64,000 nt of DNA. Source: Thermosipho melanesiensis BI429 (GTDB taxonomy: Bacteria; Thermotogota; Thermotogae; Thermotogales; Fervidobacteriaceae). Positions 11,046-19,461 of this stretch are shown one piece after another (position 1 is the stretch's first letter; each line of letters begins with the position of its first letter). The stretch is from assembly GCF_000016905.1 (NCBI RefSeq), contig NC_009616.1, positions 1,488,001-1,552,000 on the forward strand, given 5' to 3'. Under the pieces are notes generated by a model, which was given only the letters and a program-made list of their open reading frames with translations, did no database searches and was not told the origin of the DNA. The translations under genes and the position numbers were made by a program.

Positions 11046-11059
11046 GGCTTAAGCCTCAC
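11042..11059. terminator. Palindromic terminator embedded in two convergent stop codons
   Basis: GTGAGGCTTAAGCCTCAC is a perfect 18-base palindrome: a 7-bp stem with a TTAA loop. On the minus strand it is followed by CTTTTT, giving a regular intrinsic terminator for rnr whose TAA stop lies in the loop. On the plus strand it is followed by TTATTT, a poorer tract, and contains the TGA of the small membrane protein gene. Confidence 0.75.
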
Positions 11060-13163
11060 TTATTTCGAAATCTATCTGCATTCTTGTTTTATTTGCATTT
11101 ACAACCTTCGCTTTTAACTTATCTCCTATTTTGTATATTTTTCCATTTCTTTTGCCAACCAAAATACTTTTTTCTTCGTCATACAAGTAATAGTCATCTA
11201 GCGTAGATATATGAATTAATCCAGAAATATTTTTTTCAATTATTTCGACAAATAATCCGAATTTTGTTACTGACGTTATTACTACATCGAATGTTTCACC
11301 AATGTGGTTAGATATATAGTCTATCTTTTTTAAGGCTACATAATCCCATTCTGCTTCATCTGCTACCCTCTCTCTTTTACTTGAATAAGCAGCAATTTTA
11401 GCTAACTTGTCATTTAGTAGTTTTTTTTGTTTTTTGCTTAATTTGTCTTTTTTAGATAAGAATTTTTTAATTAGTCTGTGCACAATAAGATCAGGATATC
11501 TCCTAATAGGAGAGGTAAAGTGTGTATATGCGTATGAAGCTAGGCCAAAATGTCCTATATTTGTGGACGAATATACAGCTCTTTTCATGGATCTCACAAG
11601 TAATTTTTCAATACTATCTCTCAATGGATGATTACTAGTTTTTTCTAATAATTCTTGTAAAATTCTTGAAGTTATTTTCTGTGGAACTTTAAAGTCAATG
11701 CCAATGGCTGATAGATAGTTTTTAAGTTGAATGATTGTATCTGGTTCAGGTTTTTCGTGTATTCTATATACGAAAGGTAGGTTATATTTATGGAAAATTT
11801 CGGCTATGGTTTCATTTGCTTTTATCATAAATTCTTCTATTATTGTTTCGGTTTCTCCCCTTTTTCTTGGAATAATGTCAATAGCATGTCCTTTTTCGTC
11901 AAGGATTATTTTTACTTCTCCTCCCTCAATATCTAAAATTGCACCTCTTTTTTTTCGTGCATTTCTGAGTATATTTTTTAATTCTTTCATTAACAATAAT
12001 GTGTCTTTTAAATCTCCAATTTTTTCAATAGCTTCTTTTTTTCCTTCAAATAAGTCATTTACGTCATCATAGACAAGTCGTCTTTTACTTCTAATTATCC
12101 CAGGCGTAACTTCGTAGTTTATCACTTTTCCTTCCTTGTTTATTTCCATTATCAATGACATAACTAGTCTGTCTTCTCCTTGTACTAGACTACAGATACC
12201 ATGTGAAAGCTTAAAAGGAAGCATTGGAATAACTCTGTCGATTAGGTATATGCTGGTTCCTCGAAAAAAGGCTTCTTTATCCAAAGCACTTCCTTCTTTT
12301 ACATAATGTGAAACATCTGCAATATGTACGCCGAGTAAGTAATTCCCATTTTTTAATTTTTTTACACTTACTGCATCGTCAAAATCTTTTGCATCAGATC
12401 CATCAATTGTTACAATTAACTCATCTCTGAAGTCTTTTCTTTTTTTCAATTCTTTTGGAAGAACCTTTTCTGGAATATTTGCAGCTTCTTTCATAACATC
12501 ATCAGGGAATGAGAGGTTTATGTCATGTTTTACTATTACCGTTGGAAAATCAGTTGCTGGATCATCTGCATATCCTAAAACTTCTACAACTTTTGCTACG
12601 GGATTTTTTGTTGGTGTAGGGTATTTAATGATTTTTCCTACAACTTTTTGACCGGGTTTTGCATTGTTAAAAAACTCTATTGGTACGTAAAAATCATATT
12701 GAATTTTTGGATCATCAGGAATTAAGAAAGCAGCTTTTCTAACAGGTTGGAATGTTCCTACAATCTTTTTTAGACCATGTTCGATTATTTTTATTACTCT
12801 TCCTTCAGGTATATCGTACCATTTTCCTTCTATTTCAACTATTACTTTATCTTTGTGGATTGCATTTCCTGCTTTTTCTACAGGGACTGCTATTTCTTCA
12901 CCAGAGCTTGTCCAAACAAATGCTATGGTACCATTTCTTGTAAATTCAATTGTTCCAACGATGTGATTTTTTGTAATTGGTCTATATCTTCCTTTGCCGT
13001 CTTTATATATTTTTTCCTCTTTAATTAATTCAGTTAGTATTTTTCTTAATTCTTTTTTTTCTTTTTTTGTCTTTAGTCCTAAAGATTTGTAAAGCTCTTT
13101 TTGAATCATTGGTTTGTAATTTTTTGAATTAATAAAATTTAATACTTTTTTCTTAGTAATCAT
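11049..13163 (-). CDS. rnr: Ribonuclease R (RNase II/R family 3'-5' exoribonuclease)
   Basis: 704 residues. Domain order: N-terminal winged helix (about 1-65), cold-shock OB domains (about 66-220), RNB catalytic domain (about 245-570) with the metal-binding aspartates in D-G-S-D-A-K-D-F-D-D (D254 to D263), and a C-terminal S1 domain (about 620-700). It degrades structured RNA processively. ATG at 13163 follows AAAGGAGTG. It lies 4 bases downstream of rsmB on the minus strand and ends at the palindromic terminator. Confidence 0.95.
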   Translation of the reverse strand: MITKKKVLNFINSKNYKPMIQKELYKSLGLKTKKEKKELRKILTELIKEEKIYKDGKGRYRPITKNHIVGTIEFTRNGTIAFVWTSSGEEIAVPVEKAGNAIHKDKVIVEIEGKWYDIPEGRVIKIIEHGLKKIVGTFQPVRKAAFLIPDDPKIQYDFYVPIEFFNNAKPGQKVVGKIIKYPTPTKNPVAKVVEVLGYADDPATDFPTVIVKHDINLSFPDDVMKEAANIPEKVLPKELKKRKDFRDELIVTIDGSDAKDFDDAVSVKKLKNGNYLLGVHIADVSHYVKEGSALDKEAFFRGTSIYLIDRVIPMLPFKLSHGICSLVQGEDRLVMSLIMEINKEGKVINYEVTPGIIRSKRRLVYDDVNDLFEGKKEAIEKIGDLKDTLLLMKELKNILRNARKKRGAILDIEGGEVKIILDEKGHAIDIIPRKRGETETIIEEFMIKANETIAEIFHKYNLPFVYRIHEKPEPDTIIQLKNYLSAIGIDFKVPQKITSRILQELLEKTSNHPLRDSIEKLLVRSMKRAVYSSTNIGHFGLASYAYTHFTSPIRRYPDLIVHRLIKKFLSKKDKLSKKQKKLLNDKLAKIAAYSSKRERVADEAEWDYVALKKIDYISNHIGETFDVVITSVTKFGLFVEIIEKNISGLIHISTLDDYYLYDEEKSILVGKRNGKIYKIGDKLKAKVVNANKTRMQIDFEISEA

Positions 13164-13167
13164 TTCT

Positions 13168-14418
13168 TCACTCCTTTATTTTTCTTAATATTGAAACGTA
13201 GAACGGTGTTAATATTTCATCAGGATAGAATAATGTACCATAACCATCCCAGACATATTTTATTCCAAATTTTTCCAATCTCTCCCTAATATCTACAAAT
13301 TCCGCAAATGGTTTCCATTTTTTTACGGTATTTGTGTTTTCCTCGATAGTTACTGTGCAAGTTGAATATATCATTATCCCATGTTTTTTTAGGTATTTCC
13401 AAAGATTTGAGATGATATTTATTTGTATTTCTGAAAGTTTTTTAAAGTTTTCCTTTTTTTGCCGTCTTAATACCTCGGGATTTCTTCGTGCAATGCCTAG
13501 GCTACTGCAAGGAGCGTCTATGAATATTTTGTCAAATTTGTCTTTTAAGGTTATTTTTTGCGCATCAAAATTTAATATTTTTTTTGGTCTTAGATTTAAT
13601 CGTTTGAATTGGTTTTCAAGAATTTTTATTTTTTGCTTTTCAACATCGTTAATAACAAGATTAACGTCACAAAGTTCCAATATGTGCGTGGCTTTGCCTC
13701 CAGGTGCAGCACATGCATCAAAAACTAATTCATCTTTTTCAAAATCAACTAATAAAGGAATTATTTGTGATGATTCGCTTTGGTATGTGATGTATCCATT
13801 TATGTATTTATCTAGTTTCCATGGATTTTCTTCAATTTTTTCAAAATATATTCCCACGGGCGAATGAGGAGTTGGAAAAATATTTTCAATTTTTAGCTTA
13901 TCTCTATCAATTTTTCTTTTGTTAACTCTTGCAGTTGTTTTTAAAGGATATTGATTATATTCAAGTATTTTGTATATGTAATCTAAGGGGAGAAATTTTT
14001 TCCAATATTCTATTAACCATTTTGGATGTGAATATTTTAAATATAATTCTTTAGGTTCAGTATATCCAATTTTTGATATCTTTCTTAAAATGGCATTAAC
14101 TAGTCCTTTAAATGATTTTTTTTCAACCAATTCAACTGTTTCATTAACAATTGAATAACTAGGCTTGTTTGTAAATAAGAGTTGGTATGTACCTATTCTA
14201 AGTATTGTTCTAATAGATGGAGGAATATCTTTTTTCTTCAAAAGAGAATTTATTACCCAGTCGAGGTATTCTTGCTTTCTTAAAACTCCAAAAATTAGGT
14301 TTTTAAAAAAAGCTTTCTCCTCCACATAGGAGAAAGCTTGGTAAAATTCCGTTGAGAAAATTCCCGATCTGAATTTTTTTCTTAGCAGTCTATAGGCAAT
14401 TATTAAATCACTTTTCAA
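13168..14418 (-). CDS. rsmB: 16S rRNA cytosine-C5 methyltransferase RsmB
   Basis: 416 residues. An N-terminal NusB-like RNA-binding domain (about 1-130) is followed by a Rossmann methyltransferase with SAM motif A-A-P-G-G-K-A-T at 237-244, and the two family cysteines C304 (D-A-P-C-S-S-L-G) and C354 (S-T-C-T-V). It methylates C967 (E. coli numbering) of 16S rRNA. TTG start at 14418, chosen because AGGAGG ends 9 bases before it; it overlaps the protease stop as TTGA. Codons 27-37 contain a strong terminator-like hairpin (see that entry). Confidence 0.93.
   Translation of the reverse strand: MKSDLIIAYRLLRKKFRSGIFSTEFYQAFSYVEEKAFFKNLIFGVLRKQEYLDWVINSLLKKKDIPPSIRTILRIGTYQLLFTNKPSYSIVNETVELVEKKSFKGLVNAILRKISKIGYTEPKELYLKYSHPKWLIEYWKKFLPLDYIYKILEYNQYPLKTTARVNKRKIDRDKLKIENIFPTPHSPVGIYFEKIEENPWKLDKYINGYITYQSESSQIIPLLVDFEKDELVFDACAAPGGKATHILELCDVNLVINDVEKQKIKILENQFKRLNLRPKKILNFDAQKITLKDKFDKIFIDAPCSSLGIARRNPEVLRRQKKENFKKLSEIQINIISNLWKYLKKHGIMIYSTCTVTIEENTNTVKKWKPFAEFVDIRERLEKFGIKYVWDGYGTLFYPDEILTPFYVSILRKIKE
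14310..14339 (-). terminator. Terminator-like hairpin inside the rsmB coding sequence
   Basis: AAGCTTTCTCCT (14310-14321) and AGGAGAAAGCTT (14328-14339) form a perfect 12-bp stem with a 6-base loop. In the sense direction of rsmB (minus strand) the stem is followed directly by a T-tract (14309 downward: TTTTT), the layout of an intrinsic terminator. It begins about 80 bases into rsmB. It may act as an attenuator for rsmB-rnr or be a chance result of codon choice. Confidence 0.55.
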
Positions 14419-15107
14419 TCTTTATTTCCTCCTAGAAAACCAGCAATTAATAACATGCGGAGTAATTGTAAAAATGCCATTAATGTACTTGCAACATAAG
14501 TCATTGCAGCAGCAGTCAATACACTTTTCACGCCACTTATTTCATTTTTTGGCATCATTAAGTTGGAACTCAATAGTTTAATTGCACGCCTACTAGCATC
14601 AAATTCAACAGGTAGTGTGATTACCGAAAATAACACGGCTAGTGAAAATAAAAAAATACCTATTTTGACAAGTGCAAAATTGGCAAATATAAAGCCTATA
14701 ATAAAGAGAATCCATGAGAGATTTGAAGAAAATGAAACGACAGGAGCAATACCATTTCTTATTACCAACGGAACATACTTTCTTGCGTGTTGAATAGCAT
14801 GACCAATTTCATGTGCTACAACCCCCAATGCTGCAACTGAGTTTGAATTATATGTTGCATCTGATAATCTAACAACTTTTGATTTTGGATCGTAGTGATC
14901 AGTTAAATTTCCAGGAACTCTTTCAACAGAAACATCGTAGATTCCAGACGATTCAAGCATAAACTTTGCAAGTTGCGCCCCTGTCATGTTTAAGCTTGAT
15001 GGTATCCTGGAATATTTTGAAAACCTTTCTTGAACGTAAATTTGTGCAACAAATGCCAAAATTAACCCAGGTATGAGAATGATAAAAGTTGGGTCAAAAA
15101 AAAACAT
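14415..15107 (-). CDS. YugP-type membrane zinc metallopeptidase
   Basis: 230 residues. Zinc-protease motif H-E-I-G-H at 99-103 (V-V-A-H-E-I-G-H-A-I-Q-H). One helix lies at the N-terminus (about 6-24) and three or four lie after the motif (about 120-220). This matches the DUF/peptidase family of Bacillus YugP. GGAGGTG precedes the ATG. The substrate of the family is not well defined; membrane protein quality control is a common guess. It lies between the response regulator gene and rsmB, overlapping the latter by 4 bases. Confidence 0.88.
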   Translation of the reverse strand: MFFFDPTFIILIPGLILAFVAQIYVQERFSKYSRIPSSLNMTGAQLAKFMLESSGIYDVSVERVPGNLTDHYDPKSKVVRLSDATYNSNSVAALGVVAHEIGHAIQHARKYVPLVIRNGIAPVVSFSSNLSWILFIIGFIFANFALVKIGIFLFSLAVLFSVITLPVEFDASRRAIKLLSSNLMMPKNEISGVKSVLTAAAMTYVASTLMAFLQLLRMLLIAGFLGGNKD

Positions 15108-15113
15108 GTTTTT

Positions 15114-15770
15114 TCACCTCCAATTTATCGTATATCCTATTCCTCTAACAGTTTTTATTAAATCCGATGATATCTTTTTTCTCAAGTAGTTTATGTAAAC
15201 TTCAACTATATTTTCTGAACCTTCGTATGAAAAGCCCCATACAGCATCTAAAATTTCTTCTTTTGAGACTACTCTATCTGAGTTTTTAACAAGATATAAG
15301 AGTAAGTCAAATTCTGTTTTAGAGAGGTTAATTAATTTATCTTTGAAGGTTACTTCTCTTTTTAGGATATTTATTTTTAATTCTCCTAAATTAATTTCTT
15401 CATCTAGTACTCCTTTTCTTCTTGCGAGAGCTTTTGTTCGAGCAAATAATTCTTCAAAATCAAAGGGTTTGACTATGTAATCATCTGCCCCACTTTCAAA
15501 TCCTTCTAATTTATCCTTTTTTTGAGAAAGAGCTGTTAGCATAATAATTCCTGCAGAAGGATCCAATTTTCTTAATTTTTTTGCAACTTCTGTACCATCA
15601 ATATCAGGAAGCATTATATCCAAAATCACCACATCTGGTTTAAATTCTTCGTATATTAACAGGGCATCTTCGCCAAATTCACATGTTTTAACTTCACAAT
15701 TCTCGTGGTTGTATTCAAGCTCCAAAAGCCTTCTTAATTTTTCATCATCTTCAACTATTAAAATTTTCAT
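15114..15770 (-). CDS. OmpR/PhoB-type response regulator (no kinase nearby)
   Basis: 218 residues from the ATG at 15770, preceded by GAGGTG. An in-frame upstream ATG at 15818 would add residues ahead of the conserved K-I-L-I-V-E-D-D start and is rejected. Receiver domain about 1-118 with D8, D9 and the phospho-acceptor D51 (L-D-I-M-L-P-D). DNA-binding winged helix about 125-216, with the usual S-K-T-E-F-D-L-L and T-V-R-G-I-G-Y. The start overlaps the end of rlmB by 20 bases. No histidine kinase gene is present in the window, so its partner must lie elsewhere. Confidence 0.93.
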   Translation of the reverse strand: MKILIVEDDEKLRRLLELEYNHENCEVKTCEFGEDALLIYEEFKPDVVILDIMLPDIDGTEVAKKLRKLDPSAGIIMLTALSQKKDKLEGFESGADDYIVKPFDFEELFARTKALARRKGVLDEEINLGELKINILKREVTFKDKLINLSKTEFDLLLYLVKNSDRVVSKEEILDAVWGFSYEGSENIVEVYINYLRKKISSDLIKTVRGIGYTINWR

Positions 15771-16467
15771 TTTGTCTATACACCTCGTATAATAGTATTC
15801 CGGCACTAACTGAGACATTTAAAGATTCCACATTATTTTTCATTGGAATAGATATTAAATCATCACATTTATTTTTTACATTTTCTCTAATACCGTTTCC
15901 TTCGTTTCCTAGAACAATTGCTACAGGTTTTTTTAGGTCTACTTTAAAATATTCTTTTCCATCCATTGCAGCACCGTATACCCATATTCCCAAAGTTTTG
16001 ATTTTTTCTATAAATCTTGCTATGTTTGTTACTTCAATAATGTTCGTTTTAAAGAGCGTTCCGACGGATACTTTTACAACTGTTGGTGTAACTTTTACGG
16101 AATTATTTTTTGGGATTACCAAAGCATCTGCACCAGCAGCTACCGAAGTTCTAATAATTGCTCCAAAATTATGGGGATCTTGTATCTGATCAAGGATTAC
16201 TAAAAAAGGTTTTTCCATTTTTTCAATAATTGATTCATCTTTATATTCAAAATCCCCTATATCAATAACTACTCCTTGATGTTTTTTTTCATTTGAAAGT
16301 TTCTCTAAAATTCTATTATTTGCAATTGTAAAAGGTAGTCTTTTTTCTTTTACTAACTCTATTAATTTTTCTATGGACTTTGATGAAACATTTGAAAAAT
16401 AAATCATTTTAACATTAACATTGTTTTCCAAGATCTCTTTGAGAACGTTTCTACCATATACTTTCAA
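15751..16467 (-). CDS. rlmB: SpoU/TrmH family RNA 2'-O-methyltransferase (RlmB-like)
   Basis: 238 residues. N-terminal substrate-binding domain (about 1-75, starting V-Y-G-R-N-V-L-K-E-I-L) and a knotted SPOUT domain with the family motifs L-D-Q-I-Q-D-P-H-N-F-G-A-I-I-R-T, L-G-N-E-G-N-G-I and I-P-M-K-N-N-V-E-S-L-N-V-S-V. This layout fits 23S rRNA Gm2251 methylation. TTG start at 16467, preceded by GGGAGGAG at about 9 bases. It overlaps mazG by 4 bases and the response regulator by 20 bases. Confidence 0.93.
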   Translation of the reverse strand: MKVYGRNVLKEILENNVNVKMIYFSNVSSKSIEKLIELVKEKRLPFTIANNRILEKLSNEKKHQGVVIDIGDFEYKDESIIEKMEKPFLVILDQIQDPHNFGAIIRTSVAAGADALVIPKNNSVKVTPTVVKVSVGTLFKTNIIEVTNIARFIEKIKTLGIWVYGAAMDGKEYFKVDLKKPVAIVLGNEGNGIRENVKNKCDDLISIPMKNNVESLNVSVSAGILLYEVYRQNENFNS

Positions 16468-17219
16468 TTTTTTGACTCCTCCCAGTATTGATTTAGTTCA
16501 TCAATTGAAAGATTTTCAAGTTTTTTCCCATCTTTTAAGATTAATTCTTCCATTTTTTGGAATCTTTTTATGAATTTCTCAGTTGCTTTTCTCAATGATA
16601 CTTCAGGGTCTACTTTTAAAAATCTTGATAGATTTACTAGTGAAAAGAGTAAATCTCCAAATTCTTCTTCAATTTCATAGTCATTCTTAGCTTTTTTTAA
16701 TTCGTTTAATTCCTCGTATACTTTATCATAAACGTCTTCTATATTATTCCAATCAAAACCTACAGTAGCTGCATTTTCTTGGATTCTTCTTGATAAAGAA
16801 AGTGCAGGAAGCGATTTATTTACTTTTCCTATTATAGAGTATTTTTTCTCTCCTTTTTCAAGAGCCTTTATTTTTTCCCATCTTTTGTATGAGAATTCTT
16901 TTTCAGTTCCAAAGACATGAGGATGTCTTCTAATTAATTTTTCTATTAATGTATCAATAACATCATCTATTGTAAAAGAGTTATTTTCAGTTGCAATTTG
17001 TGAATGAAATATTACTTGTAAAAGTATGTCTCCTAATTCTTCGGCCATATTTTTGTAGTTTTTGGCCTTTATTTCTTCAACTAATTCGTAAGATTCTTCA
17101 ATTAGATATGGGATTAAAGACTCATGTGTTTGTTTTTTATCCCAGTCGCATCCATTTGGACCTCGTAATGTTTTCATTATTTCTAAGAGTTTTTCAAATT
17201 TTTCCCCGGTTTTTCCCAT
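16464..17219 (-). CDS. mazG: Nucleoside triphosphate pyrophosphohydrolase MazG
   Basis: 251 residues from the ATG at 17219, which has GGAGG 6 bases upstream; an in-frame TTG at 17249 has no such site. Two tandem all-alpha MazG domains: the first starts L-R-G-P-N-G-C-D-W-D-K-K-Q-T-H with E-E-S-Y-E-L-V-E-E-I and E-E-L-G-D-I-L-L-Q-V; the second has E-E-F-G-D-L-L-F-S-L-V-N. It hydrolyses NTPs to NMP and pyrophosphate, cleaning damaged nucleotides. The first 37 bases overlap the 3' end of the permease gene upstream. Confidence 0.94.
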   Translation of the reverse strand: MGKTGEKFEKLLEIMKTLRGPNGCDWDKKQTHESLIPYLIEESYELVEEIKAKNYKNMAEELGDILLQVIFHSQIATENNSFTIDDVIDTLIEKLIRRHPHVFGTEKEFSYKRWEKIKALEKGEKKYSIIGKVNKSLPALSLSRRIQENAATVGFDWNNIEDVYDKVYEELNELKKAKNDYEIEEEFGDLLFSLVNLSRFLKVDPEVSLRKATEKFIKRFQKMEELILKDGKKLENLSIDELNQYWEESKN

Positions 17220-18178
17220 CTTTTTCCTCCCAATATATATTCTACCCAATATCTTTTTATGAATAAAAGACTTGGAATAGCAATTAATATGCCTATAAAT
17301 CCGAATATATCTCCGAATATAAGTATGGAAATAATCAATACGAACCAGTGAATATTGAAGTTGTCACTTTGAATTTTAGGAGCAAGTATCCAACTTTCAA
17401 TTTGATTAACTGTTATTAATATTAATATGCTTATCACTATACCTTTTATTCCCAAAGATGAATATCCAAGCATTAACATTGGAATTGAAACAATTATTAC
17501 TCCTAAGAAAGGAATAAAATCAGTGATAAACGATAATGTTCCCAAAAAGAACGCACCCTTTATTCCAAAAATCCATGAAAATATTCCAACCATTATTCCA
17601 ACAAATAAAGCTATAATTACTTGTCCACTAACAAATTTTTCAAAATCTCTGTAGAATTTTTTAACAAATTTATATCCTCTTTCTTTATCTTGTATAAAGA
17701 AGAAATTTATTCGTTTTTTTAAGTATTCTTTTAAGTTTGCAACGGCTATTGTGGTTATAATTATTAGTATTGTCATTGTAATTATTGATGGTGTATAGCT
17801 GAAAATTTTGTTTAAAATATTGAGTGCAAAATTAGATATTTGTTGGTTTGCACTGTTTATAAACTCTAAAATCCATTTTGGTAGGTTAGAATTAACAGGA
17901 ATAGTTATATTTGTGAGTTCTAAAAATAACTTTTTCCCTTCAGAAAAAACAATAGGGAAAAAACTAACTGCAGAATAGAAGATTAATGATAGTAATAAAG
18001 TGTAGGAAAGAAATTTTGATAATTTAGGATTCATTTTTTTTGAAAGATATTTTGCAGGGACATCTAATACTATTGATAGATAAAACCCTATTACAACTGC
18101 CCCTAATATAAATGGGGAGACTTTTAATAATATGAGAAACAATAAGAAGAAAGAAAAAAGTATTAAACTATCTGCCAT
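17183..18178 (-). CDS. AI-2E family (PF01594-type) membrane permease
   Basis: 331 residues from the ATG at 18178, preceded by GGTGA; this ATG overlaps the previous gene by 11 bases. About seven or eight membrane helices with a central soluble segment, and the family's conserved C-terminal part (I-F-G-I-K-G-A-F-F-L-G-T-L-S-F, I-P-F-L-G-V-I-I, W-I-L-A-P-K-I-Q). Members transport different small solutes or ions; the AI-2 name should not be read as a substrate. It is embedded in a housekeeping run with mazG. Confidence 0.88.
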   Translation of the reverse strand: MADSLILFSFFLLFLILLKVSPFILGAVVIGFYLSIVLDVPAKYLSKKMNPKLSKFLSYTLLLSLIFYSAVSFFPIVFSEGKKLFLELTNITIPVNSNLPKWILEFINSANQQISNFALNILNKIFSYTPSIITMTILIIITTIAVANLKEYLKKRINFFFIQDKERGYKFVKKFYRDFEKFVSGQVIIALFVGIMVGIFSWIFGIKGAFFLGTLSFITDFIPFLGVIIVSIPMLMLGYSSLGIKGIVISILILITVNQIESWILAPKIQSDNFNIHWFVLIISILIFGDIFGFIGILIAIPSLLFIKRYWVEYILGGKRWEKPGKNLKNS

Positions 18179-19382
18179 TTTTTTCACCGTCTTTTTTTCT
18201 GAATTTTCCAAAAATTTTGTCAATTAAAGATTCCTTTTCTGTACTAACTTTTGAGATGTGAGAAAATTTGTTTCTTTCTTTTTTTAAAAGTAAAATAAAC
18301 AATTTTAATATTGAAGCTTTTGAATCTAAATTGGGAAATGTGATTTTACCAATACCCTCAATAACATTTTCAAGTGTTAAATCTTCATTTGAAAGAATTT
18401 CACGTTTTAGAATAATGCTATTATCTTTTATGTAATAGTTGTTGTTTTTGTCTTTTCTTTTTAGCATGTTACTTGAAATTAATATTTCAATATCAAGATT
18501 TAGTTTATTTAATAGATTTTCTATTATTTTTAAATTTTCTTTTTCTTTGTCTGTTAGTGTTTTTTTGTCTATATAATTGAACTGAAAATTTTTTGAATAT
18601 TTTTCAAAGAAAGAGTTTATAGTATTTATTTTTTCGCCTAAAAGGTCTTTTTCATACTCAATTTCATCCTTGATATTTTTAGATATGAATATAGGTTTGT
18701 AACCATTATCAATTGCAATATCAACTAAATGGTTAAATTTTACATAATCTGATTTTGTAATGAAAATGTACTTTTTAAAAACATTAAGTAATTTGACGGC
18801 ATGAAGCTGAACATCTTTCCAATTAATTTCGTCATGAGCGGTACCATTGTCAATTTTTTCTAAATCTTTTGCTAGATACATAGCTGTTTCAGCATTCTCA
18901 CAGTTTAGTAATATGTTTTTTATTTTGTGTACGTATGCGGTTCTTTTAAATGGAAGTTCAAAATTTTCAATTTTTTGAATCATATTTTTTGAAGGAGTTT
19001 TTATATTATAACTAAACAAAAAATTTTTTTCAACAGCTACCAAAAAGCCATTTACATAAATCTTTGAATCATTATCTTTTAGGAAAACTTCTCCTTCGCT
19101 GTTTGATTCAAGAGGCTTTACATTTTGTAAAAACATATTTTTTATTTTATCTGTTACTGGGATATTATAAAATAAAATTTTTGCATTTTCAACTATTGGA
19201 AAATTTGGATCACTTTCTGATTCAAGTATTTTGTAGTTTTGGATTTTTAAATTTTTAGTATGAACTTTGTCTACTGAAAGGGCAATCTCATTTTTTCCGA
19301 ATTCAATTTTATAATTTGAGTTCACAACTATATTTGCCAATGAAAACACAAGAGATTTTTCAAATTCGTTAAAGTCAAACAT
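18168..19382 (-). CDS. Protein of unknown function, possibly a GHKL-ATPase relative without its ATPase core
   Basis: 404 residues, no signal peptide or clear membrane helix, rich in Lys, Asn and Ile. ATG at 19382 follows GGGGGGATTAT. Three stretches resemble, from memory, the middle and C-terminal parts of large cytosolic ATP-binding (GHKL-type) proteins. These are I-Y-V-N-G-F-L-V-A-V-E-K-N-F-L-F-S-Y-N-I, G-T-A-H-D-E-I-N-W-K-D-V, and a tail I-I-L-K-R-E-I-L that in those proteins precedes an H-E-x2-H-like helix. Neither an ATP-binding N/G box nor HExxH is present here. If the likeness is right, this is a shortened, catalytically silent relative. It heads the minus-strand run ending at rnr and has its own promoter. 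Confidence 0.6.
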   Translation of the reverse strand: MFDFNEFEKSLVFSLANIVVNSNYKIEFGKNEIALSVDKVHTKNLKIQNYKILESESDPNFPIVENAKILFYNIPVTDKIKNMFLQNVKPLESNSEGEVFLKDNDSKIYVNGFLVAVEKNFLFSYNIKTPSKNMIQKIENFELPFKRTAYVHKIKNILLNCENAETAMYLAKDLEKIDNGTAHDEINWKDVQLHAVKLLNVFKKYIFITKSDYVKFNHLVDIAIDNGYKPIFISKNIKDEIEYEKDLLGEKINTINSFFEKYSKNFQFNYIDKKTLTDKEKENLKIIENLLNKLNLDIEILISSNMLKRKDKNNNYYIKDNSIILKREILSNEDLTLENVIEGIGKITFPNLDSKASILKLFILLLKKERNKFSHISKVSTEKESLIDKIFGKFRKKDGEKNGR

Positions 19383-19407
19383 ATAATCCCCCCTGAATTC
19401 ACAATAA

Positions 19408-19416
19408 ATTATAACA
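19408..19416 (-). promoter_or_regulatory. Extended -10 promoter for the minus-strand run (gene starting at 19382)
   Basis: On the minus strand this reads TGTTATAAT. It lies about 26 bases before the ATG at 19382. It is one arm of an imperfect 24-bp dyad (19408-19431) whose other arm is the -10 of the divergent gene, so the two promoters overlap. No good -35 box. Confidence 0.5.
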
Positions 19417-19422
19417 CAGTTG

Positions 19423-19431
19423 TGGTATAAT
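19423..19431 (+). promoter_or_regulatory. Extended -10 promoter for the exported barrel gene
   Basis: TGGTATAAT (TG, one base, TATAAT) lies about 30 bases before the ATG at 19462, with GGAGGTGAT between. It is the right arm of the dyad shared with the divergent minus-strand promoter. Confidence 0.55.
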
Positions 19432-19461
19432 TAAGTTAAGAAATAGTTTGGAGGTGATATT

